Shown here piece by piece: positions 38,988 to 52,809 of a stretch of DNA of 64,000 bases. How positions within the stretch are numbered: the stretch's first letter is position 1; every line of letters begins with the position of its first letter. Where the stretch lies: positions 11,406,501 through 11,470,500 of the forward strand of contig NC_092672.1 of NCBI RefSeq assembly GCF_964355755.1, written 5' to 3'. The position numbers were made by a program, and so were the translations under genes. The stretch comes from Antedon mediterranea. Its lineage: Eukaryota; Echinodermata; Crinoidea; Comatulida; Antedonidae. The notes beneath the pieces were generated by a model. The model was not told the DNA's origin. It searched no databases and saw nothing but the letters and a program-made list of their open reading frames with translations.

Positions 38988-40287
38988 TATTAAGGAAAAG
39001 TGCAGAAAGTACCAAAATATGCACATTTAAGGAAGCCATAGCACCGGAATATTGTATGATTTTCCATTATTTTACAAAATAATGCTTTTTCCAATTCCGT
39101 TAAATAGAAGTGTGAATGCAACTTTACAGGTTATTTCATGCCAGATATGACGTCTTTCATAATTTTGTTAGAATTTTAGAATTATATTGGTTCATTCTAG
39201 AGGATAGCATGTCCAAGATGAGATAAAGGAATGCGATTTTGGAGAACATTTTTTATATCAGACATATCATATCTATATGAGATTATTTGTTGATATAAAA
39301 AAATATATGTTAACATAGTAAATGATAGTACTGGTATATGGTTACTATGTTAACATATTATAACTTTTAATTCTACAAAATGAGTTTATAAATAATTTTA
39401 TTATTTACAATCTTCGGTAAATTGAACAAACAAAATGTGGTAAGACAGAAATGATAATTATGATAATAATAATAATAGAAAAAGATGCGCAACATCAATT
39501 ATTTGAGTTCTTTCTTTCTAGAACGATCATGTATGACTGCAGTTAGAATTTATAGATGACATTTATTTCTTTATTTTACACAACAGTATGGAATTTCTAT
39601 GGAAAATATAATAATCAAGAAGTTAAATTACAAACTGGTCCAATTCATCTTACAAAGAAACACAAATTTATTGCTAGACCTATCATATGACTCACACAGA
39701 TGATTTAAATCTGTTATAAAATATATAATTCACGACACTATTGCTGGAATATTATATATCATTGTATAAACTTGGTTTAATAATTTGTGAGACGTGAAAA
39801 GCAGTTTCTATGATAGGTAGGAAAATCTATGTTCTCTAATAACTCATTTTATTTTTTAGTATTCTACTACATGTGTGTAAGTACGGTATTTGAAAGATTA
39901 TAAGATTACAAAATACCTAGTGTGTTGCTAATGCACACTGAATAGTACTTGTAATACTTTTACTAGAATAGCACTAGAAAGAAAATTATAATCAGAACGT
40001 GTGATTGAAATGTAAATGTAAAAAAAAAATATAACAGTTAATTGCTTAATATTCTCAGAATATTAAAATCTATTATTTTTCCTCTTTTTAAAAATCATTA
40101 TTATATTGAAATTTATAAATGTGAGAGAGTGATCAATCTATCAAGAAGACTTTTAAGTTATATGTCAATATAAAATATATCCAAATCAATTACAGTATAT
40201 CTTTATTCATTGAAATGAAAAATCTTTACCTCACAGACAAAACATACTGGCCAAGTCACAGAATGGCAGATTAGTGGAATCTTTAAT
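38988..40287. other. No gene seen
   Basis: AT-rich DNA; an ATAATAATAATA run lies at about 39460-39475. Confidence 0.5.
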
Positions 40288-40515
40288 TACAATACAATAC
40301 AATACAAATCTTTCTTTATTCTGGAATAGCTCTTTCAATACACAAGTACTGGTCTCCCAAGAGGTCCAGATTTGGAAAAAAATACAAGAAAAATAAAAGT
40401 AAAAGCTATATTAAAACTATGTACAATAGAAGTTATACAAGATGTTTAAATTCAACTTGACTAAATGTCTCATAATTTTTACGGATATGTACAGGAAGAT
40501 TAGAGACTTGGATAT
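40288..40515 (-). mobile_element. Truncated non-LTR retroposon with TTGTA-repeat tail
   Basis: The segment contains a short reverse transcriptase C-terminus, about 120 bp of AT-rich 3' UTR, and a terminal pentamer repeat (plus-strand ACAAT units at 40290-40310). A TTTATT word adjoins the tail, as it does in the tails at 11760 and 62625, so the three may be related families. Confidence 0.5.
40433..40515 (-). pseudogene. 5'-truncated non-LTR reverse transcriptase C-terminus
   Basis: The minus strand reads VSNLPVHIRKNYETFSQVEF then KHLV and a TAA at 40433-40435. This resembles the N-x-LP-x-x-IR ... FK end of non-LTR reverse transcriptases. It lies upstream of a 3' UTR-like stretch that ends in a TTGTA repeat at about 40290-40310. 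The frame is too short to name a family. Confidence 0.45.
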
Positions 40516-40890
40516 TAATACAATGTTATCTTGTTTATCCAATAGGATTGGTTATCTCCATATTGTGTCACATGGGTAGGCTACTTAAGTTCTTGCACTT
40601 ATATATAGAGAAATTGTGAAGATACTTCAACCACTCTGATTGTCTTAATTCGTATATTTTACAGGTGCCCAGTAGAGAAACAATTAAAAAATGTCAAGCA
40701 CTATTTAAATTCCAATAAACCTCTATCTATTAGGAACCATTGGTTACTATCATTCCTTATATGGAATAAACATACCTGTATGGCACATTATGACATACTG
40801 TAATTAAAAGATATAACTAGCTAGTTTAATGTCTCGGATTACAAATTGCAATAGTATAACCCCTCATAGCACTATTGCAGCACTGGTTAA

Positions 40891-41067
40891 AGGGTCTTTC
40901 ACACCTGTTCCGGCACGGTTCCAGTCCAGCGCTGGCGAATCAACAGGGAAAATGAATATTTCGTTTTCACGAGGGTACGTGCATATCTATTGACGCATAA
41001 CTGCTTCAAGCATCATGAAAAAGAAACGCTCTTTATTTGCCGTGCCGGAACAGGTGTGAAAGACTCT
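40891..41067. mobile_element. Small Harbinger-like MITE with TAA duplication
   Basis: The termini AGGGTCTTTCACACCTGTTC and GAACAGGTGTGAAAGACTCT are inverted repeats that continue through CGGCACGG/CCGTGCCG. TAA stands at 40888-40890 and 41068-41070. The element is 177 bp and non-coding. Confidence 0.8.
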
Positions 41068-41629
41068 TAAAACAAGTACATGAACAGTCAAATTAGGGTG
41101 TCAATTTTTAATACAAATTTTATAAAGTTTTAACACAAATTTTTATAATGTTTCAACATCACTTTTTATTTCACATGGGTGGCTAATGAAAACCATATAA
41201 TCTATTTTTATTGCCTAAAAGACACTTTATGATTTGACCTGAATGAATTGAACCAAGGTGTACGCTTGAACAGTTTAATCAGACCAAACCAAAAACATCC
41301 TAAACATTGTTAAACTTAATTGCTTATAAGTTTTCTAGAATTTGTGTTTGTTGACCTTTATCGATGATTGGTAACCAACTGGATTCGTTTTTTTATGGTC
41401 CATAGCAAAACATGTATGTTACATTAATCCATGTATGAAATTTATACATTGGAAAATTATCCATTTTTTTAAAAGGAATTCTATATATTTTCTGCAACGT
41501 TTTGCTGATTAAATTTGATGGACAAATACTATGTTGAGTGATTTTACATTCGTATCCAAAGGCTTGTATCAACCCTACATATAACATTCCAATATCCCTG
41601 TCAATTTGTATTGAATAAGAAAACGTCAG

Positions 41630-41940
41630 TACCGCATTTAATGGTACAGAGGTTCATAATGGCAACAAATGCTTCGTTTTAAGCGGCTCATTATCTCTCT
41701 GATAGGGTCTTGTTTCCGATCTACTCTGTGACTCATCGTTTATCAGCGCGGTCTTTACGAGATCATCAAGTCATCGAGAACAATGAGACACGTACCGCCC
41801 TCGTGTGTTGAAGAAATTGAAAACTTAAATTATGCGATAAATGGAGATATTGTTGTTATTAATCTTGTGCCGCTGAGAGAATATGTGCGTGGAGATTATC
41901 GTCGATGAGACGACAAACGTTGTAATCTGATGATGTACCA
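41630..41940. other. CG-containing unique island without transposon structure
   Basis: Against an AT-rich background this stretch has several CG words (CAGCGCGGTC, ACCGCCCTCG, TCGTCGATGAGACGACA) and no inverted ends or tandem structure. It contains no convincing reading frame. It could be a regulatory or conserved non-coding segment of the surrounding gene; this is inference. Confidence 0.25.
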
Positions 41941-43249
41941 CTGATATATCAGATATCAATTGGCAACATGGCAAATAGTTAATTATTTGCCAATAGTCAT
42001 GTGTAAATGATTAATAGCTTTGTTTCACAAGTTAATAGTTGAATAAATACTAATCTTCTGTTTAATAGTCTTGAATCTCTACTTTGTATTCTCATAATAC
42101 ATAAATTGATACATTTTATTACTCAGTTATGAGTGGTTAATATCGGTAGAATCATGTCAATGCTTGATTGTTGCTTTCTTAAGTCCACTCTTCGGCTTTC
42201 AGTCACGTTCCTGATTCTTCCCACTTGTGCTATGTGCACATTGTTTCATGTTGCCTAAATTTAAATCTATATTAATAGCTTTAGTGCAGAACCCTTTATC
42301 TTCTTGTAAACCATAGATCAGATGCAACGTTTACATTGGGGCACTTTCTCATTAACCTCAAGCGATTTTTCACAAAACATGTTTTTTGAAGGCCAAACTT
42401 ACATTCTGTTATTCTCTGCCATTTTCTGTCACATAATAAAGACGCATATTAAAGACGCAGAGAGTTTTAAAAGTTAAAGTTAATTTGGTTGTTTGTTGTA
42501 AATCATTTAGTAACTGGGAAATTGTTGGGGAATTTTACCAAATTATTCTTATCCAATCATTTAAATCATTTATTATGTTCTAGTACAAGAATCTGGACTG
42601 CATTCTCATTTTGCTTATTTGAGGAGTTTTGGTTGATACCCAATTTTAAGGTTTGGCATAGTTACAGGAGCTATCACAATTTTGGATGTGCATTATAGTT
42701 TCTACACTGTTGAAAGTTTGTTCATTGTTCAAGATATACAGTACATAATGTCTTCTGACAAATTGCCCTTTACAATACAAAATTTAAAGATGTTGCTGTT
42801 GTGATCAGTGGTAGCTTTCAACAGATTATGATATTGGTTTTTGATGATCATTATCACATGAAAACTGTTTTCAATCATGTTTATAGGTCAATGTTATAGT
42901 TCACTTCATTTTAAGGATACTAACAAGGTGCTTTTGATTAACAATTAAAAATGATAATTAATTTGAACTAATTCCTTTTGACTGATTTCACAGCTATTGA
43001 CACTGTACATTTATAATATATATATATTTACAAAATAAAACCGATTTAGATTTTGGCTATTAAGTGTCATCAAGGTTCACAAAATGTATGATTACATTTG
43101 TTTACTAGGCAACAAAAACATTTTTTATTTCAAAATAATGTAGAAAAATTATCCCTGAACATGAATTATTGATGATTATATAGTAACCTTTTGTTTTAAT
43201 GACATACCACAAGACTATATGTAGCTATTAATTCTTACTTCTGAGAGTG
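41941..43249. other. No gene seen
   Basis: AT-rich DNA without recognisable elements. Confidence 0.5.
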
Positions 43250-43429
43250 CACAAAAAGACTTTTCAACTCAAAAGCTGTGAAATATAATGTTGGAAAAAC
43301 TGAAAAGACCACTTCCTTAAGTAAGAGGAGAATGAATAAATATTACCTGTACAAAAAGATTTTTCAACTTAACAGCTGTGAAATATAATGTTGAAAAAAC
43401 TGAAAAGTCACTTTCACTTCCTTAAGTAA
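43250..43429. repeat. Tandem duplication (~100-bp unit) interrupted by the Harbinger-like element
   Basis: Two successive units share ACAAAAAGA, CAGCTGTGAAATATAATGTT or its variant, CACTTCCTTAAGTAAG and GAGGAGAATGAATA. The continuation GAGGAGAATGAATAGATATT resumes at 45039, on the far side of the element. Confidence 0.8.
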
Positions 43430-45035
43430 GGGCCTGTTTCTGCTGCAAAGAAAATAACCGGTTAAAATCGGTGTGAATAAATTAAAATCGGTGTGAATAA
43501 ATTAACTCCATTTTCTTGGCAGCAGAAACGAGGACAAATTTGTGGTAACCGGTTAAAAGGCAGCGCAAAATAACCGGTTAAAAACACCAATTTAAATCGG
43601 TGTTAGAACGCCGTTTAACCGGTTATCGCTGAGCAATTCTTAGCTGCAACACGAAATAACGGTTATTTGATTGACAGTTGTGACCCCGGGTCAGATACCG
43701 TCACATACGATGTGTGTTTTCCTCGTGGTTTTGACAGTCGAACGAAGAAGTGAACATGTATGTGGATGAATGAAATCACAAGATATGTTATTCAGTTGTG
43801 GGGGGAGAGAAAGTACGGGGAAGGATGGCAGGCAATAGAAAAGAATCACAGATAATAAATAAGAGCATTTTTGCGAAAGTAAAATAGAAATTTGGGGTGG
43901 AGTTCCGGGGACTACCCAAGCTAAGCAATTTGAGGCGTTAGGTACACGCTCGCGAAGGGTATGGATGGGCCTATATACCAAAACGGAAAAAAAAGGACTC
44001 AGAATGTTGCAAATACCTACCAAACGAAAGTAGATAATGGTTAATTAATTATGAAAACCCAAATTTTATAGCAAAAATCATCCGAATTTATGTTATAAAC
44101 GATGAATTTAGCAACAAAAACTTTATCCAAACGAGCGTGTTTATGGCACGGCCTTAGTGCCTTTAATAGGAGAACAATGAACAATCTTACTTTGATCGTT
44201 TTACATATATATATATCGACCGAAAACAAAGGTTATCAGAGCCTTTTATAATATATTAAATATGATTTTATTAAGCATAGAAATGTGTTATTATTTATGT
44301 TAGTACATAAATATACGAAACAATGTTTAATACTCATTATTCTATTAAAGGCACTATGTGCGTGCGATTTTCTATGACTTGGATACTCTCGTTTGATTTA
44401 AGTTTTTGTGGCTAAACTCGTCGTTTTTAACATAAATTCGGACGATTTTTGCTATAAAAGTTGGGGTTTCATAATTAATTAACAATTATCTACTCTCGTT
44501 TGGTAGGTATTGCAACATTCTGAGTCTCGTTTTTGTTTCCGTTTGGTTTTTTGTAGGACCGGGCTCGCGAAAGACAACAGTCGTTCACGTGGGAAGGGCC
44601 GTGTGTCATCGCTTTTGTTGAGGAATTAGGCTAGATAAAAATTATCCTAGGCGATCGGGCGCTGCACAACCCTCCCCATGTTATTGAAGGCGCCATGAGA
44701 ATTAATTTTATTAGCGATCAGTAAGTAGGCTTTACAAAAAACAAAACTTGTAGACCTGTAGACAACATTTTATTATTTTAACATGTTTGAGATGTTCGGC
44801 GATATACACACGTGTGTACTGACGACGTCGATGTAAACAAACAGCCAACTTACTACTTCCGTCTGAGTGTATTGCATTTTGGGTAATGATGACGTTTTGC
44901 TCGACGACCACCCATAGATTTAACCGGTTATTTCGGAGCACAAATTGAGCAGAAACGCGGTCTTGTTATTGTTATCTATTTTTAATCTATTTTAAAATAA
45001 CCGGTTAAATTGCGTTATGCAGCAGAAACAGACCC
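43430..45035. mobile_element. Harbinger-like 1.6-kb element with TAA duplication and AACCGGTT subterminal repeats
   Basis: The left end is GGGCCTGTTTCTGCTGCA and the right end is TGCAGCAGAAACAGACCC, with TAA at 43427-43429 and again at 45036-45038. Many AACCGGTTA words lie inside both ends. It sits inside a ~100-bp tandem repeat of host DNA; the neighbouring uninterrupted unit reads CTTAAGTAAGAGGAG, exactly the sequence expected before insertion. No transposase frame is present. A large internal hairpin (43979-44547) is listed separately. Confidence 0.85.
43979..44547. repeat. Long internal hairpin inside the 43430 element
   Basis: Arms at about 43979-44168 and 44342-44547 are imperfect inverted copies of each other. 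Shared words include CCTACCAAACGA/TCGTTTGGTAGG, GGTTAATTAATTATGAAA and its reverse complement, and AAATTCGGACGATTTTTGCT on the right against its partner on the left. The spacer is about 175 bp. It may be a second foldback element nested in the first or an original part of it. Confidence 0.75.
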
Positions 45036-45038
45036 TAA

Positions 45039-45788
45039 GAGGAGAATGAATAGATATTACCTGTACAATTACTTGGACACCTGTGTTAAGGTATAGTTGA
45101 TGTGCATGTGGGATGGTAGCAGGAGGTAAATGATAGATATTTTAAAAAATAAAAAAAAAGAATATGATTACTAATATAATTGCTACTCATTGTCTCCTCT
45201 CCATTACAAACATTTTTTTAGGACTTGGATACTTTAAAAGAATTTCTTCTGCACATTGAAAACAATACAAATTAGTGTTGCATGACTGTTGTGTAGATTA
45301 GAATAATTACACTATGGTAGCTGTTTTTCAAAAGCAATCAGAATTTCCATTACACTTTTTAACATTTTTAATTGCAATGAGAAATTGCATTTTCTATCAA
45401 TACAATACAGGACACAGGAAACAATTTAATTATATATTACAAACAAAATATATAATATATAAATAATTTATTTTTCCAAAGCTTGATAAATTGTTTGTAT
45501 TTATAACTATTTATAAATTAGAATGTGTCAATTTTTTTTAAATATTAAATTTCTTTTGCAATATTTTTATGTACGATTTTTCATGTAGGAAATATTATAT
45601 GTGCAAAAAACACATACTTGTTTGGTGTCCAAACGATTAGTAAAACCACAACACACTGGCTAAATTCATATCACCTCTATCCAGTTTCCTAGGACTGTAT
45701 AAGACATCATGGGCTAGTAAAGTGTACAGTTTTGTACAAATGTTTTGTGTTTGAAAATATGTTTGGTGAAAAACAGAATATATTATGC
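45039..45788. other. No gene seen
   Basis: Continuation of the interrupted tandem repeat for about 40 bp, then AT-rich DNA. Confidence 0.5.
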
Positions 45789-45911
45789 TATGCAGGTTCC
45801 CACTTAAAACACAATCACATAGGTGCAACGCAGGTGATTTGACCAATCACAAGCAAGAGTCAGATTACTGATTCTGATTACTGATTCATCAGAAGTGGGA
45901 ACCCAGCTTTA
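45789..45911. mobile_element. Short MITE, same family as 856, copy 3
   Basis: The left end reads GCAGGTTCCCACTT and the right end AAGTGGGAACCCAGC. The core GATTTGACCAATCACAAGC matches the 856 copy. A small internal duplication, GATTACTGATTC repeated, lies at about 45863-45889. Confidence 0.65.
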
Positions 45912-48900
45912 AACAGTTACCTTACCATTCATGTATCTCTTGCAGTAGCTAGAAATGACAATTTCATCAAGTCAAATTTGGAACCTTTCCTTATCTCTAC
46001 ATACCATATGTAACATTGTATTCAAGCGACATAGTTCATCCACTAATTAATGGCAATTCATTATTACTACTTAATTAACGAAATAATTTCTTCTTCTATA
46101 TGTGCTAATTGAATTAATTATATAGTGTTACGAGCTTAATTAAATGTACAATTCAGCAGAGATTTATGAGTATGTAAAAGTTGTATTATTACATGGAACT
46201 TGCATAAGTCACAAGTTCATTCATGTGTCATATGGGAATTATGTATTTTTTATAGCATCCACTGGTGAAAATATAATTACTTTTTCAAGGGGTATCTTTA
46301 TGTACAGAATGACAACAAAAGGCCAGGACTACCCATTGGTTCTGACCTCACCCACTTCTTAATTAGACTTCTAAAAAAAAATCTACAATTGTTATTGTAT
46401 TTGTATAACAATTAGTTATATTTTTACATAGTTTGGCTATTTTACTACTGCTTTAAAGCAGACTAATCACTGGAAAGTTAAAACCATGTGAGCTTTCCAT
46501 AGAACTTTCCCGAATATAACACTGACTATTCTCTTAGCTTTCTGTCAAACCATCAAACATTGTACATTTTCTTTTATTTAAATTCATTCATTTCATATTT
46601 TATCATAGGCATCCATCGGTTACATTACAACCTATCTGTCACTTTCAGAATCTCAATGCTTTGTGATGTATCACATGCATTAGTTACATAATGAGAAATA
46701 GATGTAATTATAATTAAGATATATAAATGTGAATAGTATAGTTATTAAGACAGATAGTTTTTTGTGATATATTAGGAAAGTAGCAGTTATATTTTCCAAT
46801 TTAGAGTGGTTATATATTGCGTAAAAACACGAGAATGTGTAAGTAAATTTTACTAGCGATTTTTATACATTACTGTTTTCACTGTTATTGCTTAAAGAAT
46901 AAATCATAATTTGGATTCACAGAAGTCAAAAACACTTCTTTCTTTATATTATTGTATTCATTTAGAAGGCAAATTATAAAAAACTGAGTATACTGAATCA
47001 TTGTGTAAAATAGTACATAATTTTGGTGTTTATTTAACTGTTAACCATTACGTTTACTGTGGATTAGATTATTTTGTTACATAGCACTGAATCCTTCTAT
47101 TATTCTTTTTCTTATATATTTTCAGCAAGCAAACAACAACAAATAGTTTAATTGTTCCAAGAGGTGACAAAAAGAGTCAAAAGCCTCGTCACTGATTAGC
47201 ATGTATCTCTAAAAAAAAGTGTTATTTAGAAATGCCTAGTGACTTTCTTGGTAACAGTTGTACGATTGATTCGAGGTACAACTCTAAGTGTCAATTTTAA
47301 CATGACAGTGCATTGCCTTAAGAAATCTGACTTTTCCTAATCACTTTGATCAAAATTATTATTCATAGGAAGTCATTGGACACGCTTATGAAATTATGTT
47401 AAACAAACAAAACATGACAGCAGAATACACATTGTTTTAAAAAGGTCAACAAAATTTAGCAATTTTTTGTTTGTAATACTGTTACCCATTTATGACTAAT
47501 ATTCTGTAAATCGTTGTTCTATAGACATTTAACAAAAAAATGTCATTGAAATAGAATTTTGAACTATTATATTGTTGTTAAGTGGCACTGTAGCCTTTTG
47601 GTAAATGTTGCTGCTTTACCAATGCGAGGGCCAGGATTTAAATCCTGGCATTACCATAGTAACAGTATTCATCAATCACACATGAAGCAATTAAAAAAAT
47701 TTGACTTGAGTGAAATCCTTGATATTCATTGACTTAAATGAATATATTAGATAAGTGTAATAGGTGAATGCCATATGTAAACAGTTCTACTACCTCAGAC
47801 TTATAAGCATTTATTGATGAAGAGCTAGTGTTGCTCGAAAGCTCTGCACATTTTTCTGAATGTTTTATATTTTGATTTAGTTTTTTGCTAATTTTATTTT
47901 GTATTTCCAACGAGATCCAGAAAATGATACCCACAGCGTTGTCATTTTTTTTCAGATAAGCCTTTGGATATATATATATACATTATATTTATGTTTATTA
48001 TCCTGCTGTTTAGTATGTAAAATTAAAAAAAAAATTGTTTAAACATTATACACCTAGTTACCAGCATGTTTATAAATAAATATAATCTTTGCTCTTGACC
48101 ATTCAAATTTTAATTTCAGAAAACATATTTTTGTAGGTTGGTTAAATATAATTTTTTGCTACCAGGCTATAAGTAGTCTTTAATTAGTGACACAACTTGA
48201 TTTAAAGACACTGTTATTTTTACCTGAAAGAAACACCTGCCAGACAAATAGTTTGAACTGTTTAATATTAGAATGTATTATATTTTCAAAGAAATTAATG
48301 TTAACAACATTTCCTTTGACAATAGTTCATGGGAAATTAAATCACCAATTCAAATATTTCTTTATGTTCTACAGTCGTTTAATGAAGTGTCTGTCGCCTT
48401 TAATTTGATTTAGCCGCAGACTTTCACTCCTAAGCTGGAAATTCAACAAAACAAAACATTTGATATTAATTGTGTGAAAACTTTCACAGTTTTGTCAGAC
48501 AAAAGTCTAAAAAAGAAACAAGTTTTAATTTAAAATGTGGGAAATTGCTTTTTAACTTCATATTCAAAAGTTAAAATAATATTTTTACACTGATTAACCT
48601 CTGGTGATCTATATTTAAAAAAAAAAGGTTTTCCCACTGGATTATTATTTATGTAGTGATATCAAAGTTTTCAAGTCAATTACTAGAAGGTACTATCATT
48701 GCTAGTAATAATTCTAAATCATGTCGGCTTTCCCTACGGCTTTTCACGCCTTTATGACATTGTCTAACCTTTATGTAATAATATATGTATATAAATCCAT
48801 AGTCAAATTACTGGAGAAAAAAAATACAATGCTCTGGGTATCTCAGTGGTTTGATCTCAATAGAGAAATAAATAAATAAAATAGGCATAAAGCTAAATAA

Positions 48901-49641
48901 ACTAGCTAGCTATACAATAGAAAGCAAAGAGTCAGAAAGAAATTGCAGAGCTTTCAGGGTTGTGTTTACCCCTTCAAAGAGAAAAGAAATGTATAATATG
49001 ATTTTCTATATTGTAACAAATCAAAACAATTTACTTTTGAAATGAAATATTCACTTTAAAAATTGTGTTTTACAAAACTGTAAGTTATACATCCATTAAA
49101 AAGAAATCTAAATAAAGAAAAAAATTGCAGTAGTATAGTATAGTGTGACATATTGTGCATACATATGTTATAATTGATATTCAATTCTGCTTTCTTAAAT
49201 AGAAAAAATAGTGAGCAAGTTTAAATATGAAGCAATTAGAAATAAAAATTACAAAAAAATTATTAACAAATTATTAATAAAATATCTGTCATCATAAAAA
49301 AAAGTTAAAAAGCTATCAGGTAAAAACAGATTAATTATTCATATGATAGATTATTTCACTGTTAACTGACATAGATAACACTTTCAATTTTGATATACAC
49401 ACTAAGCCAATGAAACATCTCAATAAATACAATTTAAAAGCAGATTTATGAAGAGAAAGATGATAATAAATTATTTCTTTTAGCCAGCTAGGTTATCTAA
49501 TGGTTGTGAACTGTATGCTCTTTGCCGTAGGTACCAGCCATATTTTATTTTCAATGATTTTGTTAGTAAAGGTAAATTTCAATTACATGTTGCTTTCCAG
49601 CATTCTCATTCTAAACAAAATTCAGATGATAGTTTAAAGGA
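45912..49641. other. No gene seen
   Basis: AT-rich DNA holding only the SINE-like head at 47584 and a small CG patch at 48721-48760. Confidence 0.5.
47584..47665 (+). mobile_element. Possible tRNA-derived SINE head, third family
   Basis: AGTGGCACTGTAGCCTTTTG and AGGATTTAAATCCTGGCA lie at tRNA-like spacing and share the first 13 bases with the copy at 10770. No body or tail was recognised. Confidence 0.4.
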
Positions 49642-50027
49642 TACGCTAAGTTGACACTGAACTTTAAGCAACTCAACTGAAAGGAACTTGTTGCATTAGA
49701 GCGCTTTTTGAGCAACTTGTGTGTGCTTCATATTTGGACACTGGAACTGATTGTACCTATTTGTTGTTACCATACCGCTCACACAACACAATTTGTATTT
49801 GTATAAAGAATCAGTATGGTGACATCGAACTGCTGGCTACTGGTCGCAGTTCCCTACTACCGCACATGTGACGAGATTTAAAGTTTTCAGTTCTTTTCAG
49901 TTTAACTCTGATCAGTATATATTTTGTGTTACTTTGAGATGCGGTCAGTTGAGGTCAGTTGCGTTCAGTTGCTCAGAGCGCTTATTTCGACACAGTTGAG
50001 TTGAGTTCCGTGTTGACAAAAGCGTTA
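49642..50027. mobile_element. MITE with long degenerate inverted repeats
   Basis: ACGCTAAGTTGACACTGAACT-type sequence on the left (49643 on) is mirrored by GTGTTGACAAAAGCGT on the right. Pairing continues through CAACTCAACTGAA/CAGTTGAGTTGAGTTCC and AGAGCGCTTTTTGAGCAACT against GTTGCTCAGAGCGCTTA. It has no coding potential. Confidence 0.65.
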
Positions 50028-52809
50028 ATATGTCAGGAGAGTTTATTATCTCTCATAACAATTTTCAAAAAAGGACAAGGAAGGGGTTTTTAAATCAGTA
50101 AAAAAAAATTAACAACGGCTCATCTTTCGTTAACGTTACTACTTCAGTCACATCTGTGCTTACAAAAGTAGTCCCCTAGTTAGGCCTATGCAAATTTCCC
50201 TGTAGGTATAATAATTGTGCGCCTGGCCTCCGTCCCCACTAAATGTTATGTTGATCTCCCAGTGCTTATTATCATGTTGTATGGTTACTGTTGGATAAAG
50301 TGCTTTTCTTCTGTAGTTTGGCACATTGCAAAATATCTGCTTTGAGTAAATAGTAATCAAATGTGTCTGTACAAGTGAAATATGTTCTTATAAACTGCAA
50401 TTTTTGCCATTATAGCAGATCATTGAGACACTATATTAGATGGATGGGTTGCAGGCAAGATTAATGCTAACTTTATTTGTTTTAAAACAGATATCGTTTT
50501 TACATATTACCAGCAAACTGAAATTTTAGCTTTTAAATCCTTTTAGACAAAACCAGGACATCCTTTCTTTTGACAGGTTTGATGTATGATGATAATTATT
50601 GCTTTATATTTTATTTTACATTTGACCAAGACATAAAAAGGAATTCTGAAGATATATAATATAATTTATAACTTTGAGAAATTACTTAAATTTCTTATAA
50701 AATTGATGGTGATAAATTAGCTTTAGAATGATATTCTGTACTATATTTATATAATTCATATTGGTACTTATTTTTCCATAATTTATCTGTTTTTTTATTA
50801 CAACTATTTATACAAAGATGTTTAGAAAATTGAATACAGTACTCAATTTCAGATATTTTCTCTGATGTAGGTCTTTATATCATATAGTTTATATGCACTA
50901 CATGGTAAAATATACTTTAAAAGTCTAAAATAAAATATATCAATATTGCAATATAATTATTTTTATGAAGTTGAAGTATACTCTGAGACAACTATGGTAT
51001 ACTGTACAGTTTGCGCAATAAAACAATTCAACTTGAACCATTCTTCATATGTTTTTTGTACATGCGGCTTTACAGTATGAGAACTATAAGAAATAATAAA
51101 TCTGGCGTTTATTTATGTCGTAGACAGCTGACTTAAATAAAAAAAAGCACTATTTGAAATTATGGAAAACCATGTTAGTAACAGTTCATTGATTACTGAA
51201 TGTCAGGCGGTAAGTGTTCATAAGAAACGCAGAACGTAAAATCCGGCCACAAATGGAGTAAAGTGATATGTGTCGTCTGTAGTATGACACTTTTGTCTTT
51301 TATTGATGTCTTTCGTCTCTTGCACTTTCTTTTATAGTTCAGTCTGGATGTGCATGTTTATTGTAAGACATACCCAATTATATTGTTAGAATTATGATCA
51401 TGGCCAGGATTGATAATAGCCACAATGATGAAAGTAAGATACGGTACACACTAAACAATAACACTGGAATCTTTGGTATAGTAGAACCATGATTAGTGTT
51501 CACCAAACAGAGTGTCACTTATAGGGTGTTCCCATAATAGGGTTGCTGCAGTGTTAAAACATTTATCCTAATTTTTTTTTTAACGAAAGTGTCCCCTGAA
51601 AAGAGATATCCTAAGTATTTTGAAGGCTTCATCATTAAACGGAAAATGTAACACATTCAAAAGTACTTTGTACAGAATTCAATGTTTGCATGTGTAACAA
51701 CATTAAACAAAAATCTCTTATTCCCTCACCAAGATTTTATTTGTGTACATAAATACAAAATGAATACAAGGACATCGATACACTAAACCCTACACATTGC
51801 AATAGACACACTGTTTTTTCCATTGTAGTCTCACGCTATAAACATATTTGATAATCAGAATGTGTAATTTATATTTTTTGGTGATTGTTTGTTCAAAATT
51901 TCGGTTATATTTTTGAAAACTGTGATGATATAGTCTAATAAAACAGGCAGGCTGCAAACTGGACTCCACTCGGCAAATTGTGTTTTGGAAAAACATAATT
52001 TGATAGCCTTTTATTTGTATATGTTGTACATATCAGCAAAAAATAAAAACCATTTTATGAAATGCATGAGCAATGCTATGAACTTCGCCATTAACGTTGC
52101 TGATGTTATTCCCAACTAATGTTCGTCTTTGAAGGTAAAATTAAATCCGTTGGCTTAAATATCTTATGATGTCCACATTCCCTCGGGAAAACTTGTTTAC
52201 ATAACAAGTGTGCATTTTAAGTCATTTTCAAATGTGTTGTTAAGTTAAATTGTATTGTGTTTGATAGTGGCTAAAACTTCTGTTATGATGAGCATCGTTT
52301 CTGACACCTGATAGGCCTATCTCACCCTAAATGCGGATTTATTATCCTGAATAAAACTGTTCAAATATCAAAAAACACCGATATATGAAGAATATTAGAA
52401 ATACATATTGGGTGTTCACATTTGCATTATTTAGATATCTTTATGAATCATCACGTAGACGGCACTATATACATTTCTTTTATACATAGTTTACAGTTAC
52501 AAAATTTAAAATTGTTTGATAAATATCAAAGATAAATGCATTTTATTCTGTACCTTTACCACATTTTTTTTTGATCAGAAGCTTTTTACATTTATTATTT
52601 AAGGTATCATTTTAAAGATTCTTTTAAAGGTCAGATTTATGTAAATTTCTCCATGGGTTATGTTACAGTTTACACAAAGATCATGCAATCATAAAATGTT
52701 GAAAAAGCAGTTAAAGTTTTTTATTTGAGATGTTCAAATTCCCTAGATGACATTTTCAGGTATAAAAGAATTCACCCTACTTTACCTAGTGATTATTCTA
52801 GAGATAATA
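50028..52809. other. No gene seen
   Basis: AT-rich; fragments such as AGTGTCACTTATAGGGTGTT at about 51510 and GTGTCCCCTGAAAAGAG at 51590 resemble eroded MITE pieces, but no ends can be defined. Confidence 0.45.
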
